Part shown: positions 7,739 to 17,316 of the stretch, in pieces
How the letters are laid out: each line of letters begins with the position of its first letter
Numbering within the stretch: the stretch's first letter is position 1
DNA from: Rhodobacterales bacterium 56_14_T64
GTDB taxonomy: Bacteria; Pseudomonadota; Alphaproteobacteria; Rhodobacterales; Rhodobacteraceae
NCBI GenBank assembly: GCA_002162795.1
Contig: MAAY01000042.1
Span: 1 to 64,000 of the forward strand
Direction: 5' to 3'
DNA: 64,000 bases
Notes under the pieces: generated by a model
Database searches by the model: none
What the model was told of the DNA's origin: nothing
What the model saw: only the letters and a program-made list of their open reading frames with translations
Program-made: the position numbers and the translations under genes

Positions 7739-8266
7739 ATGGACAACTCACCTTTGGATCTGGACAGCATGCCTGTTTCGTCGGATGCGCTGCTGGCGCA
7801 GCTGGACGGCTGGGGGCTGGGCTATGTGCTGCATGAACATGTGGCGCTGCGCACGGTCGAAGAGGCCAAGCAGGTTGAGGGCGTCATTGAGGTGCCGGGT
7901 GAAAATGCGTTGCGGGTCAAGAACCTTTACTTACGCGACAAGAAGAAGCGCAATTATCTGGTGACGTTGGAACAGGATCGCAAGATCGACCTCAAAGAGC
8001 TGGGGGCTGAACTGGGCGTGGGTAAACTGTCGTTTGGCTCACCTGACCGGCTGATGCAGCATCTTGGCATTTTCCCCGGCGCGGTGACGCCGCTGGCGAT
8101 GATCAATGGGGTGCAGAACGAGGTGCAGTTCTTTATGGACGGCGCCGCGCAACAAGCAGATGTGATCTATATGCATCCGCTTATAAACACCCGGACTGTA
8201 GGGCTGAAGCGTGCCGATTTGCTGGCTTTTTTTGAACGCATAAGCTGTGCGGTCACCTGGGTCTGA
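7739..8266 (+). CDS. Prolyl-tRNA deacylase/editing protein (ProX/YbaK-type)
   Basis: YVLHEHVALRTVEEAKQVEGVIEVPGENALRVKNLYLRDKKKRNYLVTLEQDRKIDLKELG. Confidence 0.88.
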   Translation: MDNSPLDLDSMPVSSDALLAQLDGWGLGYVLHEHVALRTVEEAKQVEGVIEVPGENALRVKNLYLRDKKKRNYLVTLEQDRKIDLKELGAELGVGKLSFGSPDRLMQHLGIFPGAVTPLAMINGVQNEVQFFMDGAAQQADVIYMHPLINTRTVGLKRADLLAFFERISCAVTWV

Positions 8267-8563
8267 CGCAGCATTTTTGCCCGTCAAAGCGTTTGCCGTG
8301 ACGGTTGAGATCCATTTGTGATGCTGTCTGGCTGTTTCAATTGCCAATTTGATTACTAGTGGCGACGTCGCCAAGGCGAAGATGGCCGGGGATTTTATCC
8401 CCCGTGCGTAGATGCATCCCAATAGCGCCCCCGGTACAACGGAGGCCCTGTTTCAGTGCCAGGAGTGTCAGGCCCGGCGGTAATCGCGATTGGGCGACAC
8501 TCTGACAGGTAATCGGAAACTCTGGGTAAAGTGCGCGCGCGGTGCCTTGGCAACGGGTCTGAC

Positions 8564-9316
8564 TCAAGCAGGTTTTCCGTCGCTCAGTGCCAACTTAAGC
8601 GCCGCCGCCACATGTGCGGCTGATGGATTGACGAACAAAAAGCCCTCGGCCTGGAAACTGACGTCGTCCAGGTGATCGGGAAAGGCGAGGGGCAGTTCTG
8701 TGCAGGCCAGCAGAATGGCGGTGTCGGGGGCGGCATGGCGTCGGCAGAAGGTTAGAAACCGCTCGCGGGCGTGGTCTGAACCTCCGGAATAGAAATCCTC
8801 GTCTATCATCGCCTGCATTTCGGCGATCTCAGAGGTCGCCAGTTGGTTGTTTGCCGCAACGCCTTGGCTGGCCAGAGCCTCGGCGTAATTGCTGGCCTGC
8901 ATGGTGACGGTTGTGCCCAGCACCAGGGCTGCGGTTGCACCAGTGGCGGCTGTGGCCTTGGCGGCCTCGTCCAGGATGTTGATGATCGGGATTGTCACAC
9001 CCTGACGGATGGAATGCAGGCGGGTGTGCGGCGTGTTGCTGGCCATCAGGGCAAAGTCACAGCCTGCTGACTCGAGTGTTAGCATGGCATCGCGGAATAC
9101 CGCGTCGAAGGCGGCCCAGCTGGCCTCGTCGCCGGGCGTGCCGCGCAGGCTGCGGGTGTGGGATTGAGTGACGGATTCGATGGTCATTGGTGGAACCGGC
9201 AGCGGAGATACTGCGCCTTGGGCGGCAAAGAAGGCACCGGATCCTTTGGCGATTGCGCGGTAATAGTCCACGGTTGAGGCCCAGCCGACGCCGCCAAGAA
9301 TGCCAATTTTCTTCAT
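8564..9316 (-). CDS. Aspartate/glutamate racemase family protein
   Basis: MKKIGILGGVGWASTVDYYRAI; ASNTPHT; LACTELPLAF. Confidence 0.88.
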   Translation of the reverse strand: MKKIGILGGVGWASTVDYYRAIAKGSGAFFAAQGAVSPLPVPPMTIESVTQSHTRSLRGTPGDEASWAAFDAVFRDAMLTLESAGCDFALMASNTPHTRLHSIRQGVTIPIINILDEAAKATAATGATAALVLGTTVTMQASNYAEALASQGVAANNQLATSEIAEMQAMIDEDFYSGGSDHARERFLTFCRRHAAPDTAILLACTELPLAFPDHLDDVSFQAEGFLFVNPSAAHVAAALKLALSDGKPA

Positions 9317-9424
9317 CGAGTGACCTCTGCCTGCAGGTGTAGAGCCGCAAGGGTGGGGCATGGGAGGATCTGGTGCAAGAGGGAGATTGCCGCCGACTTT
9401 GGATAGGTCGGCGGCGGTGTAGGT

Positions 9425-10006
9425 TTAGGCGGCCAGAGCCTCGATCGCGCTGTTGGCGCGTGCCATTGCGGCGTCAGCATCAGCCATCAAAGCGTCGGCA
9501 GCGACAAACTGCACATCCGTGATGCCAAAGAAGCCAAGCATATGGCGCAGATAGTCGGTGGCAAAATCGATGTCTGATCCTACTTGGGTGCCACCCGAAG
9601 CTACAGCGATGATGGCGCGCTTGCCCTTGAGCAGGCCTTCGGGGCCGGTTTCTGAATAGGCAAAAGTCCGGCCAACCCGGGCCATCAGATCAATCCAGGC
9701 CTTGAGACTGGCGGGAACTGCGAAGTTGTAGATCGGTACGCCAATCACCAGGGTGTCTGCGGCGATTGCCTCGTCTACCAGTTGGTCGGACAGGGCCAGC
9801 AAATCGCGCTGCACCGCGTCGCGGTCATCGGCTGGGGTGAAGTTGGCACCGATCCAGTCTTCGGTGAGCTGCGGTAGGGCGCTGGTCAGGTCACGGCGGA
9901 TCACCGTGTCGGCGTTCAGGCGCGCGACGATTTTCGCGGTGAGATCGCGGGAGGTGGAACCATTGGTGCGGGCGGAGGCGTCAATGTGGAGAACGGTCTG
10001 GGTCAT
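9425..10006 (-). CDS. azoR: FMN-dependent NADH-azoreductase
   Basis: MTQTVLHIDASARTNGSTSRDLTAKIV; VIGVPIYNFAVPASLKAWIDLMARVGRTF. Confidence 0.88.
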   Translation of the reverse strand: MTQTVLHIDASARTNGSTSRDLTAKIVARLNADTVIRRDLTSALPQLTEDWIGANFTPADDRDAVQRDLLALSDQLVDEAIAADTLVIGVPIYNFAVPASLKAWIDLMARVGRTFAYSETGPEGLLKGKRAIIAVASGGTQVGSDIDFATDYLRHMLGFFGITDVQFVAADALMADADAAMARANSAIEALAA

Positions 10007-10089
10007 TTCTACGGATCCTGTGTTTGCGTTACTGGAGTAATACTTGGGTCCTTGCAATTTTGAACGCAATCGCCGACAACTCACATCAA

Positions 10090-10107
10090 CTGTGCAAAAA
10101 TGCGCAG
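10090..10107. promoter_or_regulatory. Candidate LysR-regulator operator (CTGTGCA-AAAA-TGCGCAG)
   Basis: Imperfect palindrome (6/7 arms) in azoR/lysR divergent gap. Confidence 0.45.
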
Positions 10108-10134
10108 ATCGGCGCGACAATCCGGGAGTGACAC

Positions 10135-11013
10135 ATGGAGAACTGGGACGAGGTTCGAACCGCTTATCAGGTGGCACGCATGGGTACCGTCAGCGGAGCC
10201 GCCGAGGTGCTGGGCGTGCACCATGCCACCGTGATCCGGCATATTGATGCCATCGAGGCGCGGTTGGGTGTAAAATTATTCCAACGCCATGCCCGGGGTT
10301 ATACCGCCACCGAAGCTGGCGCTGACTTGCTGCGTGTGGCGCAGGCCACGGATGACCAGTTCAGCCAGCTGGTTGGGCGGCTCAAGGGGCAGGGCGACGA
10401 CGTGTCGGGAGAGCTGGTGGTGACATCACTGGCCAGTCTGGCCCCTATGCTGGTTCCTGTGCTGACCGAATTTCAGGACCTTCATCCCGGATTGATCTTG
10501 CGCTATCTGACGGGAGACCGGTTGTTCCGCTTGGAATACGGAGAGGCGCATGTCGCCATCCGTGCCGGATCAGCACCGGATCAGCCTGATAATGTGGTGC
10601 AGCCCTTCTTGCCGCAGAAAATCGGCCTGTATGCCAGCCAGAGTTACGTGGATCAGCATGGGCCTTTGAAGGGGCCAGAGGATTTCGGCAATCATCGGTT
10701 TGTCAGCACCGATGATGAACACAGCAGGGCGCCATTCTATCGCTGGCTGAAGAACCTTGTCCCTGCTGACGCCATTACGTTCCGGTGTAGCAATAATATC
10801 AGCATGCAAGAAGCTGTTCAGGCTGGTGCCGGGATTGGCTTTATTTCAGTCTGGGAGGCCAACCGCTCTGGAAATTTGGTGCAGATGATGGAGCCGCAGC
10901 CCGAGTGGGAGGGCCGTTTGTGGCTGGTGACCCATGTGGACTTGCACCGCACAACCAAAGTGCAAACCTTTTTGACCTTCCTGAAAGAGCGCGCCAAGGA
11001 ATGGTGTAAATGA
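10135..11013 (+). CDS. LysR family transcriptional regulator
   Basis: MENWDEVRTAYQVARMGTVSGAAEVLGVHHATVIRHIDAIEARLGVKLFQRHARGY. Confidence 0.92.
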   Translation: MENWDEVRTAYQVARMGTVSGAAEVLGVHHATVIRHIDAIEARLGVKLFQRHARGYTATEAGADLLRVAQATDDQFSQLVGRLKGQGDDVSGELVVTSLASLAPMLVPVLTEFQDLHPGLILRYLTGDRLFRLEYGEAHVAIRAGSAPDQPDNVVQPFLPQKIGLYASQSYVDQHGPLKGPEDFGNHRFVSTDDEHSRAPFYRWLKNLVPADAITFRCSNNISMQEAVQAGAGIGFISVWEANRSGNLVQMMEPQPEWEGRLWLVTHVDLHRTTKVQTFLTFLKERAKEWCK

Positions 11014-11912
11014 GCAATGCGATGCGCGGGCATCTGGCGATGTTGGCGTTTTCGGCACTGGTGGCGGGATCGTTTTCACTAGGCTCATTGATCGCCAATC
11101 AGATTACGCCAATGGCACTGAACGCGGCCCGTTTTGTCATTGCGGCAGTGGTCATCGGCACGGTTGCCATGGCCACCCACGGATTGCGCCCACAGCAGTT
11201 CCGCGCGCCGTGGCGATTTGTGCTGTTGGGCGGACTGTTCGCGGGCTATTTTGTACTGATGTTCTATGGGCTGAAGACTGCCGCGCCGGTCAGCGCCGCC
11301 GCGGTGTTTACCCTGACCCCGGTGCTCAGCGCTATTGCGGGTTGGTTTCTACTTCGTCAGGTCACCACGCCGCGTATGGCGCTGGCGCTGGCCATCGGCG
11401 GAGCCGGAGCTCTGTGGGTGATTTTTGGTGCCGATTGGGCGACGCTCAAGGCATTTCAGTTCGGCCCGGGTGAGAGCATCTATTTCTGGGGTTGCGTGGC
11501 ACATGCCGTCTATACCCCGCTGGTGCGCAAGCTGAATCGTGGCGAGCCGGCGGTGGTCTTTACTTTTGGTATGTTAGTGGCAGGAACGGCAATCCTGTTG
11601 GTGTTTGGCTGGGCTGACATTCGCGCCACCAACTGGCTGCAATTGCCGGTGATTGTCTGGATCGGGCTTGGCTACCTGGCCATTTTTGCCAGCGCCACCA
11701 CTTTTGTGCTTTTGCAGTTTGCCGCGTTGCACCTGCCCTCGGCCAAGGTGATGGCCTATACCTATCTGACACCAAGCTGGGTGATCATCTGGGAGATCGC
11801 CTTGGGTCGTCCGGTTCCAGCAGGACTGATGCTGGTGGGTATTGGCCTGACGGTGATCGCTTTGCTGATGCTGCTGAAAGATGATGCCAAGCCGGTGCGG
11901 GTCACAGGGTGA
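11010..11912 (+). CDS. EamA/DMT family transporter
   Basis: About ten hydrophobic segments; AAPVSAAAVFTLTPVLSAIAGWFLLRQ. Confidence 0.88.
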   Translation: MSNAMRGHLAMLAFSALVAGSFSLGSLIANQITPMALNAARFVIAAVVIGTVAMATHGLRPQQFRAPWRFVLLGGLFAGYFVLMFYGLKTAAPVSAAAVFTLTPVLSAIAGWFLLRQVTTPRMALALAIGGAGALWVIFGADWATLKAFQFGPGESIYFWGCVAHAVYTPLVRKLNRGEPAVVFTFGMLVAGTAILLVFGWADIRATNWLQLPVIVWIGLGYLAIFASATTFVLLQFAALHLPSAKVMAYTYLTPSWVIIWEIALGRPVPAGLMLVGIGLTVIALLMLLKDDAKPVRVTG

Positions 11913-11928
11913 CGAGGACGGGCTAATC

Positions 11929-11971
11929 CGGACTTTTTGAAAAGTCCGCTTCGGAAAATTCGAATTTTCCG
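11929..11971. terminator. Tandem twin hairpins CGGACTTTT-TG-AAAAGTCCG and CGGAAAATTCGAATTTTCCG
   Basis: Two perfect inverted repeats 3 nt apart between convergent genes. Confidence 0.6.
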
Positions 11972-11993
11972 GGTCACGCGGCCACTGTGGTGG

Positions 11994-12329
11994 TTAGTCG
12001 ACCTTGGTATCACTCAGCTCAGAGGCCAGGAACCGTTCAAACGCGTCGAGGTGAATCGGCTCAAACTGCCCAAACCCCTGCATCCACACCGAGGTGCTGC
12101 GCATGGCGTCGGGCTGCAATTTGCACCATTTCACCCGACCTCGTTTTTCCTGCGCAATCAGCCCGGCCCGGCTGAGGATCATCAGGTGTTTGGAGATCGC
12201 CGCTAGCGAAATTTCAAAGGGTTCGGCCACGTCAGTCACCGCCATGTCGTCTTCCAACAACATGGTCAGGATCGCCCTGCGGGTGGGATCAGCCAATGCG
12301 GCAAAGACGGTATCAAGGGGATCGCTCAT
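11994..12329 (-). CDS. ArsR-family wHTH transcriptional regulator
   Basis: MSDPLDTVFAALADPTRRAILTMLLEDDMAVTDVAEPFEISLAAISKHLMILSRAGLI. Confidence 0.92.
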   Translation of the reverse strand: MSDPLDTVFAALADPTRRAILTMLLEDDMAVTDVAEPFEISLAAISKHLMILSRAGLIAQEKRGRVKWCKLQPDAMRSTSVWMQGFGQFEPIHLDAFERFLASELSDTKVD

Positions 12330-12414
12330 ACGGATACCTCTAAACCGCAAGTTCTGGATCGACAATCCCGATGGCGGATGCTCAAAGGGCATGTTCCAGC
12401 AGGAGGCGGGTGAA

Positions 12415-13329
12415 ATGGCACTGAAGTATTGGGCAGTTATCTTTGTGCTGGGCATTGGCTGGGGCATGTCGTTCATGTTCAACGCCATTTTGCTGCGTGA
12501 GTTGGGGCCATTGTCGGTGTCCATGGGGCGGGTCGGCCTAGGTGCGCTGGGCTGCTGGATATATGTGCTGGCTTCTCGCAAACCGGTGAAACTAACTGTG
12601 CGCCGCGCGGTGGTATTGCTTGGCTTTGGTGTGCTGAGCTACGCCGCGCCTTTTGCCTTCTACGCGCTGGGCCAGCAGCATATTGCGAGCGGCGTTGCAG
12701 GGATTATCAATGCCATCACCCCAGCATTCGCTGTTGTCGTTTCACATTTCTGGCCCGGCGGAGAACGCGCCACGATCCTCAAGTCACTTGGTGTGCTCTG
12801 CGGGATCGGCGGCATTGTGGTTCTGTCCCTTCCAGTCCTGCAATCAGGGCAGACATCGGAACTCTGGGCGGTGCTGCTGACACTCTGCGCGCCCATTTGT
12901 TACGCGTTCTCGGTCAATCTGGCACGTGCCTTTCGCGATATGGAAGCGGTGGTACTGGTTGCGCTGGCTCTGACAGGGGCGACGCTTGCGATCACTCCGC
13001 TGGCACTATGGGCCGAAGGCATTCCGGTGATCACACGGGGGGAAACCTGGGCGTCGCTGGCGGTGATCGGATTTATTCTGACCTCAGCGGCCTTCATCGT
13101 CTTTTACTGGGTGCTGCCGAAGGTTGGACCGACCAATATCACCATGGTCACATTTATCGCTCCGATTTCAGCGCTGATCCTTGGAGCCTGGGTTTTGGGG
13201 GAGCGGCTGCTGTTTGAACACTTGATCGGCATGGTGGCGATCATGATGGGCTTGCTGTTGATCGATGGTCGGATTGTGCGCGCGATGCGACCGGGAACGG
13301 CCAAAAAGCAAGATCAACTCATTGGTTGA
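12415..13329 (+). CDS. EamA/DMT family transporter
   Basis: MALKYWAVIFVLGIGWGMSFMFNAILLRELGPLSVSMGRV; multi-pass. Confidence 0.87.
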   Translation: MALKYWAVIFVLGIGWGMSFMFNAILLRELGPLSVSMGRVGLGALGCWIYVLASRKPVKLTVRRAVVLLGFGVLSYAAPFAFYALGQQHIASGVAGIINAITPAFAVVVSHFWPGGERATILKSLGVLCGIGGIVVLSLPVLQSGQTSELWAVLLTLCAPICYAFSVNLARAFRDMEAVVLVALALTGATLAITPLALWAEGIPVITRGETWASLAVIGFILTSAAFIVFYWVLPKVGPTNITMVTFIAPISALILGAWVLGERLLFEHLIGMVAIMMGLLLIDGRIVRAMRPGTAKKQDQLIG

Positions 13330-13513
13330 ATATGTGTTTCATCAGACTGGGCTGCCATCAAACACGGACCAGTCCTTTGTGCTGTGTTTCTTTTTGCAGA
13401 AAATACTCAATATAACAACGGCTTGATGGAAACGATGCGCTTGCAATTGAATAATTGACTCTGCGTCCCTAGGCCCTTAGCACCACCCTAAGAATTCGCG
13501 TGAGGATGACGCC

Positions 13514-13876
13514 GTGACAGATGACGATCAAAAGCAGCGCATGGCGCAGCTCGAGGATCGCCTCTCAGCGGCGCGTAAGGCACAAGCGCCCAAGCCGCGC
13601 GCGGATGAACACTACTCGATGGCCAATATGGCCTGGCGGATGGTGATAGAATTGGTAGCCGGTCTTGGGATCGGTTTTGGCATCGGATATGGGCTGGATC
13701 GCCTGTTCGGGACACTCCCGATCTTTATGGTGCTGTTTATAATGCTGGGTCTTGCGGCCGGGGTGAAGACGATGCTTCGCAGCGCGCAGGAAATCCAGGA
13801 AAAGACACTGGCCGACGAGGCCAAAAAAAATGCGAAAGACCGGGATCAACCCCCGGCGACAGGAGACACAGACTGA
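13514..13876 (+). CDS. atpI: F0F1 ATP synthase assembly protein I
   Basis: [48 protein letters not shown]; first gene of atp operon. Confidence 0.9.
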   Translation: MTDDDQKQRMAQLEDRLSAARKAQAPKPRADEHYSMANMAWRMVIELVAGLGIGFGIGYGLDRLFGTLPIFMVLFIMLGLAAGVKTMLRSAQEIQEKTLADEAKKNAKDRDQPPATGDTD

Positions 13877-14679
13877 TGGGCAAGATTTTCTTTTTCGCAA
13901 TGGTGGCACTGGCTCTGTTATCCGGTCTGCTGTTTGCACCTGAGACTGCCGAGCTTGCCATTCACCCAATGGATCAGTTCATCGTACAGCCACTGTTCGG
14001 TCACGGTGAGATTTCCTGGTATACCCCAACAAATGTAACCCTGTGGCTGCTTCTGGCTGTTGCGGCGGTGTTTGCGTTGATGGTTCTGGGCTCGTCGCGC
14101 CGCGCTATCGTGCCATCGCGTGGTCAGTCGATCGCCGAGCTGGCCTATGGCTTTGTTTACAAAATGGTCGAAGACGTTGCCGGCAAAGACGGCGTCAAGT
14201 TCTTCCCTTATATCATGACCCTGTTCATGTTCATCGTGATGTCCAACGCTCTGGGCCTGTTGCCGATGAGCTTTGCAACCACGTCGCACATCGCAGTGAC
14301 CGCAGTTCTGGCGATGTTGGTGTTCCTGACTGTGACCATTCTGGGCTTTGTCAAAAATGGCACTGCCTTTTTGGGTCTGTTCTGGGTCTCCAGCGCGCCA
14401 ATGGCGCTGCGTCCAATCCTGGCCATCATCGAGCTGATCTCGTACTTTGTGCGCCCCGTGAGCCACTCCATTCGTTTGGGCGGCAACATCATGGCGGGCC
14501 ACGCAGTTCTGAAAGTGTTCGCCGGTTTTGCTGGCGCGCTGGGTCTGTTCAGCATGCTGCCGATCTTTGCGATCACTGCAGTCTACGCCCTGGAGGTCCT
14601 GGTGGCCTTTATCCAGGCCTATGTCTTTACCATCCTGACTTGTGTGTACCTGAAGGATGCATTGCACCCGAGCCACTAA
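13876..14679 (+). CDS. atpB: F0F1 ATP synthase subunit a
   Basis: [31 protein letters not shown]. Confidence 0.97.
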   Translation: MGKIFFFAMVALALLSGLLFAPETAELAIHPMDQFIVQPLFGHGEISWYTPTNVTLWLLLAVAAVFALMVLGSSRRAIVPSRGQSIAELAYGFVYKMVEDVAGKDGVKFFPYIMTLFMFIVMSNALGLLPMSFATTSHIAVTAVLAMLVFLTVTILGFVKNGTAFLGLFWVSSAPMALRPILAIIELISYFVRPVSHSIRLGGNIMAGHAVLKVFAGFAGALGLFSMLPIFAITAVYALEVLVAFIQAYVFTILTCVYLKDALHPSH

Positions 14680-14760
14680 GGCAGGATCTAAAAGTTTACC
14701 GGCTGGGTCGTCAGACTCATCCAATCCTAATCAAATCATTCCATCGTAAGGAGAATACTC

Positions 14761-14997
14761 ATGGAAGGTAATATCGCAGAAATGGGACAGTTCATCGGCG
14801 CAGGCCTGGCAGCAATTGGTTCCGGCGCAGCCGCAATCGGTGTTGGCCACGTAGCTGGTAACTTCCTGGCAGGCGCACTGCGCAACCCGTCAGCTGCTGC
14901 TGGCCAAACTGCTACTCTGTTCATCGGCATCGCCTTTGCAGAAGCCCTGGGCATTTTCTCGTTCCTGGTCGCTCTGCTGCTGATGTTTGCTGTCTAA
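14761..14997 (+). CDS. atpE: F0F1 ATP synthase subunit c
   Basis: [54 protein letters not shown]. Confidence 0.98.
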   Translation: MEGNIAEMGQFIGAGLAAIGSGAAAIGVGHVAGNFLAGALRNPSAAAGQTATLFIGIAFAEALGIFSFLVALLLMFAV

Positions 14998-15024
14998 GAA
15001 CCTTCGGAACCTAAATCCTTACGG

Positions 15025-15053
15025 TCGGGCAGTGTGATCATCACACTGCCCGA
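15025..15053 (+). promoter_or_regulatory. Intercistronic hairpin (13-bp arms) between atpE and atpF'
   Basis: TCGGGCAGTGTGA-TCA-TCACACTGCCCGA; no T-tract follows. Confidence 0.7.
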
Positions 15054-15082
15054 TGTAACGGCAAGTTCCTTTGGAGGACGAC

Positions 15083-15640
15083 ATGGCAACTGAGACGCAC
15101 GACGCCGCTGAGGTCGCACATGGTGCTGCCGAGGCCGCACATGGGTCCGCTCCGGGAATGCCGCAGCTGGACTTTACTACTTTTTCGAACCAGATTTTCT
15201 GGCTCGCGGTCGCGCTTGTCGCGATCTATCTGATCCTGTCGCGCGTTGCGCTGCCTCGTATTGCGGCAGTTCTGGCTGAGCGTCAGGGTACGATCACCAA
15301 TGACATCGCGGCGGCTGAGGAACTCAAAGCCAAAGCGGTTGAGGCTGAAAACGTATACAACAAGGCGCTGGCGGATGCCCGTGCCGAGGCACAGCGTATC
15401 GTTGCTGAAACCCGCGCTGAAATTCAGGTCGGGTTGGACGAAGCCATTGCCAAGGCGGATGTAGAAATCTCAGCCAAGGCAGCGGAATCTGAGAAGGCGA
15501 TCGCTGAAATCAAAGCGGGCGCGTTGGACAGCATCAAGACTGTTGCCAATGATACCGCTGCTGAAGTTGTAGCAGCATTTGGCGGCAAGACTGACGCCAA
15601 AGCGATTGCAGCTGCAGTTTCTGACCGGTTGAAAGGATAA
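15083..15640 (+). CDS. F0F1 ATP synthase subunit b'
   Basis: [46 protein letters not shown]. Confidence 0.93.
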   Translation: MATETHDAAEVAHGAAEAAHGSAPGMPQLDFTTFSNQIFWLAVALVAIYLILSRVALPRIAAVLAERQGTITNDIAAAEELKAKAVEAENVYNKALADARAEAQRIVAETRAEIQVGLDEAIAKADVEISAKAAESEKAIAEIKAGALDSIKTVANDTAAEVVAAFGGKTDAKAIAAAVSDRLKG

Positions 15641-15644
15641 GACC

Positions 15645-16205
15645 ATGCGTAACATTCTTGCTCTTATCCTGACCACTGGTGTTGCTAGCCCGGCGCTGGC
15701 TGCATCGGGTCCGTTCTTTTCGATGAGCAACACAAACTTTGTCGTTTTGCTTGGTTTCCTGCTGTTTGTTGGCATCTTGCTTTATGCAAAGGTGCCTAGC
15801 CTGCTCGGTGGTCAACTGGACAACCGTGCCACTGGTATTCAGTCGGACCTGGACGAAGCCCGTGCCCTGCGTGAAGAAGCCCAGACGCTTCTGGCGTCTT
15901 ATGAGCGTAAGCACAAAGAGGTTCAGGAGCAGGCAGATCGCATCGTTGCGGCCGCTCGCCTTGATGCCTCTGCGGCGGCGGATCAGGCCAAGGCCGATCT
16001 GGAAACTTCGATTGCCCGCCGTCTGGCTGCAGCCGAAGATCAGATCACCTCGGCTCAGGCTGCTGCGGTCAAGGACGTACGTGATCAGGCGATCTCAATC
16101 GCCATTGCTGCGGCGGATCAAGTGATCGCCAAGCAGATGACTGCGGCTGAAGCCAACAAGCTGATCGACGCGGCGATTACAGACGTAGACGCCAAGCTGC
16201 ACTAA
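15645..16205 (+). CDS. atpF: F0F1 ATP synthase subunit b
   Basis: NTNFVVLLGFLLFVGILLYAKVPSLLGGQLDNRATGIQSDLDEARALREEAQTLLASYERK. Confidence 0.95.
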   Translation: MRNILALILTTGVASPALAASGPFFSMSNTNFVVLLGFLLFVGILLYAKVPSLLGGQLDNRATGIQSDLDEARALREEAQTLLASYERKHKEVQEQADRIVAAARLDASAAADQAKADLETSIARRLAAAEDQITSAQAAAVKDVRDQAISIAIAAADQVIAKQMTAAEANKLIDAAITDVDAKLH

Positions 16206-16230
16206 GCTTCGTTTCAGTCTGTTGAGATTA

Positions 16231-16260
16231 AAGAGACCCGGGCCTTGGCTCGGGTCTTTT
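16231..16260 (+). terminator. Terminator of atp operon
   Basis: AGACCCG...CGGGTCTTTT hairpin plus T-run. Confidence 0.75.
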
Positions 16261-16270
16261 GCTGTTGGGG

Positions 16271-16297
16271 GTGGTGCGTGCAAGCACACACCCTACA
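16271..16297. repeat. Dispersed palindromic repeat copy 2
   Basis: GTGGTGCGTGCAAGCACACACCCTACA. Confidence 0.75.
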
Positions 16298-16338
16298 CTG
16301 GCCTTATAGTTTGGGTTGTTATTTGAGGGGCCGCAGTC

Positions 16339-16752
16339 ATGAGCAACATTGCAGAAACCAAGTCAGACATGATTTCCAAAATGACGCCAGAACTGCAACC
16401 TGGGTGCTTTGTGTTTGCCACTATCCCTGATGGCAATGTGCCAAGCGACCTTACCCAGACGGCAATCTCTGTCTTCAATGAGAAGGAAGGGGTATCGTTG
16501 ATCCTGCCCTTAGACGTTGCTGAGGGCGCTGGGATCAGTGTCGAAGACAAAATGTGCTGTATTACCCTAAACGTCTATTCATCATTGCAGGGCGTTGGTT
16601 TGACGGCGGCTGTTTCCAATGCGTTGGGTGAGAGCGGCATCCCCTGCAATATGGTGGCGGCGTATCACCATGATCATGTCTTTGTTCCTGCGGAAAAAAG
16701 TGATCAGGCAATGCAGGTGCTGGTCAGCTTGCAGAATGAGACGCTGCGGTAG
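16339..16752 (+). CDS. ACT domain-containing protein
   Basis: CCITLNVYSSLQGVGLTAAVSNALGESGIPCNMVAAYHHDHVFVPAEKSDQAMQVL. Confidence 0.75.
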   Translation: MSNIAETKSDMISKMTPELQPGCFVFATIPDGNVPSDLTQTAISVFNEKEGVSLILPLDVAEGAGISVEDKMCCITLNVYSSLQGVGLTAAVSNALGESGIPCNMVAAYHHDHVFVPAEKSDQAMQVLVSLQNETLR

Positions 16753-17269
16753 AGGACTTTATGCCAGCTGAAATTTGGGAGCAGGTTTCATGCGCAGCGG
16801 TGGATGACGGGTGGAGGTAATATGTGTGCCCGACCTCATCAAATACTGTGACTTGGTCTGGGGCACTTGCCAGCCACTGCGACGAAGGCTTTCCCTGGTC
16901 TTTGCTTCCAAAAAACACATGGTTCGGTGTTGCAATCGAAGCTTCCTCTCGGAGGCGGGTAGAGGACACGCAGAAAAGGGCGGCGAAAGAACATCCCGTT
17001 GTAGCAGCGCGCCAAAGGGCTGTGCCACCGGCGCTGTAACCCAAACCGGCAAACTCGCCGTTCAAGGTTTCTTTGAGAGAACGAACAACGACATCCATGC
17101 CGCTGTGACTAAACAGGTGCTGATGTAGGGCTTCACCGGATAGACCGGGCCGACCACATAGTTCATTCAACGCAAGCCTGATCACGCGGTGGGAGCCGTC
17201 TATGCGTGTAGAAAAGCACTGCTCTGGAGAGGGGCCGTTGTGAATATCTGTGATGACATAGAGTTTCAT
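16724..17269 (-). CDS. Putative alpha/beta-hydrolase-like protein
   Basis: GLGYSAGGTALWRAA nucleophile-elbow-like motif. Confidence 0.55.
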   Translation of the reverse strand: MKLYVITDIHNGPSPEQCFSTRIDGSHRVIRLALNELCGRPGLSGEALHQHLFSHSGMDVVVRSLKETLNGEFAGLGYSAGGTALWRAATTGCSFAALFCVSSTRLREEASIATPNHVFFGSKDQGKPSSQWLASAPDQVTVFDEVGHTYYLHPSSTAAHETCSQISAGIKSSTAASHSAS

Positions 17270-17316
17270 TCACGGACAGTATTGTGGGGTAGGGAAATCT
17301 GCAATCCCGCGTTCGG

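Noticed and set aside
8267-8563. Possible degraded gene on minus strand (LALKQGLRCTGGAIGMHLRTGDKIPGHLRLGDVATSNQIGN)
   Set aside because: Protein-like composition but no recognisable family, no good start and only ~76 aa; insufficient support.
13918-14724. 268-aa minus-strand ORF antisense to atpB
   Set aside because: Complement of an unmistakable atpB; composition (Gln/His/Asp-rich) typical of spurious antisense ORFs.
16724-16752. 29-bp tail-to-tail overlap of the ACT-domain gene and the hydrolase-like gene
   Set aside because: Convergent short overlaps are common, and the hydrolase C-terminus is low complexity; not evidence of regulation.
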